9,905 nt of DNA, from NCBI GenBank assembly GCA_036272815.1, contig DATAYA010000029.1:1-9905 (forward strand), written 5' to 3'. This document shows positions 6,367-9,905 of the stretch, piece by piece; position 1 is the stretch's first letter; each line of letters starts with the position of its first letter. This DNA is from DATAYA01 sp036272815. Lineage in GTDB: Bacteria > Pseudomonadota > Alphaproteobacteria > Acetobacterales > Acetobacteraceae. The translations under genes and the position numbers were made by a program. Below the pieces are notes generated by a model. That model did not search any database, was not told the origin of the DNA, and saw only the letters and a list, made by a program, of their open reading frames with translations.

Positions 6367-7637
6367 GCTTGCGGATAGAGATCCTCGGCCGGCCACTGCG
6401 AGATCCGCGCCACCGCCGCCGGGATGCCCTCGCCCATCGCGGGCACATAGGCGCCCAGGTCGTACGGCAGACGGTTGGCGCAGAACGCATAGGTGATCCC
6501 GCCCGGCAGCCGGCCGATCACCGAGGACGTCCCCCAGGTCAGCGCGCCGTTATGCGCCATCACGATGCGGCCCGGCTCCACGTTCCAGCCGAGCGCGTAG
6601 TATGGCGCCGCGCCGCGGTACTGCGCCAGATCGGGCCGCGCCAGCATCTCGGCGGCGGTCGCGGGGGCCAGGAGCTGCGTGCCGCCCTCGCCGGCGACGG
6701 CGTTGAGGAACCGCGTGAGATCGATCGGGCTGGCGACAAAGCCGCCATGCGCGTCGATCGCCTCCATCGAGAACGCGCCGTAGGGGGCCGTCCGCGGCAT
6801 CGGGTCGTCGGCATAGACCGAGTAGAAGGTCGCGGCGCGCGGGTCGTCCCAGTATTCCACCTCGTCGGCGAGCCGGTCGCGCGGCCGCGTCCGGCCGAGC
6901 ACGATCCGCCCCGCGCCGGCGGGTCGCATCACCTCCTGCGCCACGAAATCCGCGTACGGCATCCCCGAGACCGCCTCGATCACGCGGCCCAGGACATTGT
7001 AGCCGAAATTGGAATAGAGATATTTCGTGCCCGGGTCGAACGCGAGCCTCTGCCCCATCATCCAGCCCACCAGGTCGGCGGGCGATGCCGGCGCCGGGCG
7101 GCCGAACGCGTCGGCCGCGACGCGCAGCGCGTCGAATTGCGGATCGGTCCGCGTGCTGTCGAAGCCGCCGCTGTGCTCGAGCAGATGGCGCACCGTGATC
7201 GTGCGCAGCCGCGGATCGACGGTGCCCCCGGCCGGTGGCCCGAAACCGGCGAGGATCACGAACGGGTGGTCGTCGAGCCGCAGCCGCTTCTGCTCGACCA
7301 GCCGCATCACGGCAACCGCCGTGATCGGCTTGCTGGAGCTGGCAATGCGGAAACGGTGCCGCGGCGTCGCCTTCGTCGTGCCCGCGAGGTCGGCCGAGCC
7401 CCGCGCCAGCGCGTAGCCGAGCCGCCCCCCGCGCGCCACGGCGATCGAGGCGGTCGGGATCTCCCAGCGCTTCATGAAGGCCGCCAGGAACCCGCCGAGG
7501 TCTTCGGCTCCCGTCGGCGGGGCTGGAACCGGCACCGGCGCCGCGTGCGCTGCGGCCGGAAGCAGTGCAGCGGCGGCGGCAATGATGCCGCGACGCCCGA
7601 CCCCGCGTGCGGGCCGGGTCAGCAAAGGATCCGGCAT
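6360..7637 (-). CDS. Exported serine hydrolase, class C beta-lactamase/esterase family
   Basis: The 425 residues belong to the penicillin-binding, beta-lactamase-like serine hydrolases (PF00144 type), which include DD-peptidases, esterases and AmpC. All three active-site motifs are visible: SxxK at 100-103 (nucleophile Ser100, Lys103), YSN at 208-210, and HNG at 362-364 in place of KTG. HLLEHSGGFD at 151-160 and HGGF at 297-300 are further family marks. The N-terminus looks like a Tat signal: Arg15-Arg16, an Ala/Leu-rich core at 17-28, and a likely cut after AHA at 30-32. The mature enzyme is therefore probably periplasmic. The ATG at 7635-7637 is preferred to an in-frame GTG at 7667, because AGGGGGA lies nine bases before it and the signal peptide then has normal length. 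The His motif favours an esterase or peptidase over a true beta-lactamase, but the substrate is unknown. It converges on the ATPase with a six-base gap. Confidence 0.9.
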   Translation of the reverse strand: MPDPLLTRPARGVGRRGIIAAAAALLPAAAHAAPVPVPAPPTGAEDLGGFLAAFMKRWEIPTASIAVARGGRLGYALARGSADLAGTTKATPRHRFRIASSSKPITAVAVMRLVEQKRLRLDDHPFVILAGFGPPAGGTVDPRLRTITVRHLLEHSGGFDSTRTDPQFDALRVAADAFGRPAPASPADLVGWMMGQRLAFDPGTKYLYSNFGYNVLGRVIEAVSGMPYADFVAQEVMRPAGAGRIVLGRTRPRDRLADEVEYWDDPRAATFYSVYADDPMPRTAPYGAFSMEAIDAHGGFVASPIDLTRFLNAVAGEGGTQLLAPATAAEMLARPDLAQYRGAAPYYALGWNVEPGRIVMAHNGALTWGTSSVIGRLPGGITYAFCANRLPYDLGAYVPAMGEGIPAAVARISQWPAEDLYPQAG

Positions 7638-7854
7638 CGGCGGCAATCCCCCTTTTCGGCCGCCCACCCTGCGCTTTCGGACGCCGCGTGACTACTCCCG
7701 CAGTACCGTCCGCCGCACCATTCGCCGCTCGTGGGAAGCCGCGCAGCGGGCCCTCGCCGGCTGCAACTTCACTCCGCCGGAACCGCCGATCTGTTCCCGG
7801 TTGTTCCGTCGCCCTATCCTGCCGCGCCGACGCCGGCGCACCGGGAGACCCGCC

Positions 7855-8706
7855 ATGAAAATTGCCATCATCGCGCCGGGAGCCATGGGGGCCAGGGTCG
7901 CGGCCCGTCTGGCGGCGAACGGCGTGCAGGTCCTGACGTCCCTCGCCGGCCGCAGCGCATCGAGCCGGGCGCGGGCCGAGGCCGCAGAGATGCGCGACGT
8001 CCCAGACCACGCGCTCACCGAGGCCGCCCTCATCCTCTCGATCGTGCCGCCGGGCGACGCGCTCGCACTCGCACGAAGGCTCGCGCCGGCCCTCGCAGCG
8101 GCGCGCGAGAAACCCGCCTACGTGGATTGCAATGCTGTCAGCCCGCAGACGGTGGGGAGGATTTCTGCCGTGATCGCGGAGGCCGGCGCGCCCTTCGTCG
8201 ATGCGGCGATCATCGGCGGGCCGCCGCAGCCCGGCAAATCCGGGCCGGTCTTCTATCTCTCGGGCAAGGAGGCGGCACGCGCGGCGGTGCTCGGCGCGCA
8301 CGGCATCGTGGTGAAACAGCTCGACGGGCCGGTGGGCGCCGCCTCCGGGCTCAAGATGAGCTATGCCGGGATCACCAAGGGGTTCACGGCGCTGGGGGCG
8401 GCGATGATGCTGGCCGCCAGCCGCTTCGGCGCCGACGCGGCCCTGCACGCGGAGCTTGCGGAGAGCCAGCCGCAGCTCCTGGCCCAGCTCACGCGGTCGG
8501 TGCCAGGCATGTTCCCCAAGGCGTATCGCTGGGTCGCGGAGATGGAGGAGATCGCCGGCTTCGCCGCCGCGGACCCGGCAGCCGCGGCGATCTATCAGGG
8601 CATCGCCCGGCTCTATGAGAGGCTGGCCGCCGATCAGGCGGGCGAGAAGCGGGAGATCGGCGCACTCGCGGCCTTCGTCGGCAAACCGGCTGCGTCGGAC
8701 CATTGA
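7855..8706 (+). CDS. NAD(P)-dependent dehydrogenase, 6-PGDH/HIBADH-like with DUF1932 C-terminal domain
   Basis: This cytoplasmic beta-hydroxyacid dehydrogenase-like protein has 283 residues. The N-terminal Rossmann domain begins MKIAIIAPGAMG, in which the GxGxxG loop reads A7-P-G9-A-M-G12. The linker helix holds GAASGLKMSYAG at 161-172. There Lys167 stands where the catalytic lysine of 3-hydroxyisobutyrate and 6-phosphogluconate dehydrogenases lies, with Ser169-Tyr170 in place of the common Asn. The rest is the helical DUF1932 domain, shorter than the usual HIBADH C-terminal domain. The substrate is not known. The ATG at 7855 puts the Rossmann strand at the extreme N-terminus and has GGGAG seven bases upstream; the longer open frame upstream is only the antisense of the hydrolase. 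The gene is divergent from the serine hydrolase across 217 bases, in which I found no convincing promoter. It converges on the TetR gene with a 24-base gap. Confidence 0.88.
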   Translation: MKIAIIAPGAMGARVAARLAANGVQVLTSLAGRSASSRARAEAAEMRDVPDHALTEAALILSIVPPGDALALARRLAPALAAAREKPAYVDCNAVSPQTVGRISAVIAEAGAPFVDAAIIGGPPQPGKSGPVFYLSGKEAARAAVLGAHGIVVKQLDGPVGAASGLKMSYAGITKGFTALGAAMMLAASRFGADAALHAELAESQPQLLAQLTRSVPGMFPKAYRWVAEMEEIAGFAAADPAAAAIYQGIARLYERLAADQAGEKREIGALAAFVGKPAASDH

Positions 8707-8730
8707 AGGGCTTGTCCGCAGCCGCGACCG

Positions 8731-9336
8731 TCATTGCTTTGCCGCCTCGCCAACAGGCCGGTCGAGCAGGGCGAAAGCCGCGGCAACAACGCCTTCCAGC
8801 AATTGCCGCTCCGGCCGGATGCGCGCCAGGACGCGGATGCCCATGAGGACGCCGAGCAGATGACGGCCAAGGTCCTGCGCCGGAACTGACCGTGTAATCG
8901 TCCCGTCAGCCTGGCCAGCCTTGACGCAGTTGCAGAAGAATTGCTCGATGTCGACCAGAGCACCGGCGACGGCCTTCCGGAAATCCGGATCGTGCGGCGC
9001 CACGTCGAGAGCCGCGTTCACCAGCATGCAGCCCTTGTGCTGGCGATCGCCAAGGGAGCGCTTGAGGATCTCGGCAAAGAAGGCGCCGATCGCCGCGCGC
9101 GGCGCCAGGTCCCCGCAACGTCGGATGCGGTCGCCGATGCTGCCCTCGACATAGTGGTCAAGGGCCTTCTGATAGAACGCGCGCTTGTCTCCAAACGCGT
9201 TATAGAGACTGGCGCCGGCGATCCCCGTGTTCGCGATCAGGTCGCGCACGGACGTCCCTTCGTAGCCGTGCGCCCAGAAGCACCGCACGGCCGCGTCAAG
9301 AACGGCCTCCTCGTCGAATTCCCGCGGTCTCGCCAT
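8731..9336 (-). CDS. TetR/AcrR-family transcriptional regulator
   Basis: This DNA-binding repressor has 201 residues. The N-terminal domain opens MARPREFDEE, and the helix-turn-helix lies at about 28-50 (TSVRDLIANTGIAGASLYNAF then GDK), the standard TetR form. The rest is the helical ligand-binding and dimer domain. It carries KGCML at 101-105, placing Cys103 where my recalled NemR sequence has its redox-sensing Cys106. A CNC pair lies at Cys135 and Cys137. The ATG at 9334-9336 is chosen over an upstream ATG at 9396, because the family starts at MARPREF and the upstream codon overlaps the predicted -10 box. It is divergent from a glutathione transferase, and a palindrome lies in its own promoter. 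That supports autoregulation and control of the transferase. Sampled lines are lower in GC (about 60-72%) than the rest of the window. Confidence 0.92.
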   Translation of the reverse strand: MARPREFDEEAVLDAAVRCFWAHGYEGTSVRDLIANTGIAGASLYNAFGDKRAFYQKALDHYVEGSIGDRIRRCGDLAPRAAIGAFFAEILKRSLGDRQHKGCMLVNAALDVAPHDPDFRKAVAGALVDIEQFFCNCVKAGQADGTITRSVPAQDLGRHLLGVLMGIRVLARIRPERQLLEGVVAAAFALLDRPVGEAAKQ

Positions 9337-9348
9337 CTCGTCATCCGC

Positions 9349-9367
9349 GCCGGGTGAAAGCCCCGGC
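9349..9367 (-). other. GC stem-loop in the leader of the TetR mRNA
   Basis: On the minus strand GCCGGG and CCCGGC pair around a seven-base loop, 13 bases before the chosen TetR start codon. It could influence translation. A six-base GC stem also arises easily by chance in this DNA. Confidence 0.25.
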
Positions 9368-9394
9368 ACCTTGCAATCCTTGCGGCCTGCCGGC

Positions 9395-9422
9395 ATTCTA
9401 GAACGTACGAGCTAAAACGCAA
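9395..9422 (-). promoter_or_regulatory. Sigma70-like promoter of the TetR gene
   Basis: On the minus strand TAGAAT (9395-9400, five of six to TATAAT) follows TTGCGT (9417-9422, three of six to TTGACA) after 16 bases. Transcription would begin near 9388, about 50 bases before the TetR start at 9336. The spacer holds most of the operator-like palindrome, the usual position for a self-repressing TetR protein. Confidence 0.45.
9396..9417. promoter_or_regulatory. Probable TetR operator between the regulator and the GST gene
   Basis: The 16-base core TAGAACGTACGAGCTA (9399-9414) is a palindrome at 12 of 16 positions, centred on CGTACG with TAG and CTA ends. Extending three bases each way gives 16 of 22. 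Its spacing and ends recall the NemR box (TAGACC, four bases, GGTCTA; recalled, not searched). It lies midway in the 120-base divergent region and can serve both genes. Binding by this TetR is inferred. Confidence 0.6.
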
Positions 9423-9456
9423 GGCGCGACGTCTGCTGGCTCGCGAGGAGAAGCCC

Positions 9457-9905
9457 ATGATCCGGTTCTATTTTCACCCGACGCCCAACCCGGCGAAGGT
9501 CGCGCTCTTCCTCGAAGAAGCCGGTCTCGCCTACGAAGTGGTTCCGGTCGATACCAGCAAGGGGGAGCAGCATCTGCCGGCATTCCGCGCCATCAACCCG
9601 AACGGCAAAGTGCCGGCCATCGTCGACACCGCGGGGCCGGATGGCAAGGAAGCCCGGGTCTTCGATTCGACCGCCATCCTGATCTACCTCGCCGAGAAGA
9701 CCGGCAAGTTCCAGGGCAAGCCAGCCGAACGACCCGAGCTGTTGTCGTGGCTGCTGTTCATCGCCTCCGGCCTCGGCCCGTTCTCCGGCCAGGCCGTCCA
9801 TTTTCAGTTCGCGGCGCCCGAAGGCCTTGCCTACGCCGTGAACCGTTATCGGCGCGAGGCCGAACGGCACTACCAGGTGCTGGATGAACATCTCGCCGAC
9901 CGCGA
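9457..9905 (+). CDS. Glutathione S-transferase, Nu-class/YfcG-like, partial (C-terminus beyond window end)
   Basis: The 149 visible residues contain the full thioredoxin-fold N-domain and the start of the helical domain of a cytosolic glutathione transferase. The opening FYFHPTPNPAKVALFLEE closely follows E. coli YfcG, with Thr9 and Asn11 at the YfcG active-site positions instead of a catalytic Tyr or Ser. The cis-proline motif KVPAIVD (Pro53) and FDSTAILIYLAEKTG at 69-83 (Ser71) form the glutathione site. The linker-to-helix part, GLGPFSGQAVHF, also matches the YfcG/YghU branch. These are known for disulfide-bond reductase and peroxidase activity with glutathione. The ATG at 9457 has GAGGAG six bases upstream. 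It is divergent from the TetR gene with an operator-like palindrome between, so it is probably repressed until an inducer appears. The last helices are missing from the window. Confidence 0.93.
   Translation, partial: MIRFYFHPTPNPAKVALFLEEAGLAYEVVPVDTSKGEQHLPAFRAINPNGKVPAIVDTAGPDGKEARVFDSTAILIYLAEKTGKFQGKPAERPELLSWLLFIASGLGPFSGQAVHFQFAAPEGLAYAVNRYRREAERHYQVLDEHLADR

Noticed and set aside
7638..7667. Earlier GTG start at 7667 for the serine hydrolase
   Set aside because: The stretch contains the AGGGGGA Shine-Dalgarno that serves the ATG at 7637, and adding ten residues would lengthen the Tat n-region without benefit.
6369..7691. A 440-codon plus-strand frame opposite the serine hydrolase
   Set aside because: The minus-strand frame has a signal peptide and all catalytic motifs; the plus-strand product is low-complexity Arg/His-rich sequence.
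7791..7820. Possible promoter CTGTTC then TATCCT before the dehydrogenase
   Set aside because: Both boxes are weak matches and the spacer is 18 bases, so the support is not above background.
6550..8703. A 717-codon minus-strand frame covering the dehydrogenase antisense and out of frame with the hydrolase
   Set aside because: It spans two well-supported genes and an intergenic region and has no domain of its own.
9337..9396. Upstream ATG at 9396 for the TetR regulator
   Set aside because: It overlaps the predicted -10 box, and the added 20 residues are not TetR-like; MARPREFDEE is a typical family start.
1..9905. tRNA, rRNA, CRISPR, insertion sequence or attachment-site signatures
   Set aside because: Looked for clover-leaf ends, regular direct repeats with spacers, transposase motifs and long terminal inverted repeats by eye; none was found.

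Overview
The window is GC-rich (roughly 70% by hand counts of sampled lines) and densely packed. It has nine genes, two of them cut by the window edges, and no intergenic gap longer than about 220 bases. The gene complement points to an alphaproteobacterium: an E. coli-type M1 aminopeptidase N, yajC divergent from a DUF815-type AAA+ ATPase, and a DUF1932-type dehydrogenase. A Rhodospirillales/Acetobacteraceae-like origin is plausible but unproven. No tRNA, rRNA, CRISPR array, transposase or phage gene is visible.

Layout. (1) 1-500, minus: the N-terminal two thirds of an SDR-fold protein whose usual Ser/Tyr/Lys catalytic positions are all changed. It is divergent from (2) pepN, 596-3235, plus, a complete zinc aminopeptidase N with every expected active-site residue. 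After pepN comes a short GC hairpin, then an inverted repeat holding the Shine-Dalgarno of (3) an MFS transporter, 3325-4542. This is probably co-transcribed with (4) a small four-helix DUF1772-like membrane protein, 4568-5029, that starts at TTG. (5) yajC, 5037-5387, minus, converges on it with a 7-base gap and has a good sigma70-like promoter. (6) A DUF815-family ATPase, 5466-6353, plus, diverges from yajC. (7) A Tat-exported class C beta-lactamase-family serine hydrolase, 6360-7637, minus, converges on the ATPase with a 6-base gap, and an 18-base tandem duplication covers both stop codons. (8) A DUF1932-type NAD(P)-dependent dehydrogenase, 7855-8706, plus. (9) A TetR regulator, 8731-9336, minus, is divergent from (10) a Nu-class (YfcG-like) glutathione transferase, 9457 to the window end.

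How they work together. Most genes are unrelated single-gene or two-gene units of ordinary metabolism and envelope function. The clearest functional module is the TetR/GST pair: a palindrome of the form TAGnnCGTACGnnCTA sits inside the regulator's own promoter in the 120-base divergent intergenic region. It resembles an electrophile- or drug-responsive detoxification switch of the NemR kind. No clearly novel multi-gene system is present. The items most worth a second look are the SDR with a rebuilt active site, the TetR operator with its NemR-like cysteine, yajC away from secDF, and the tandem repeat at the ATPase stop codon. With the two partial genes counted, the numbering above gives ten coding regions.
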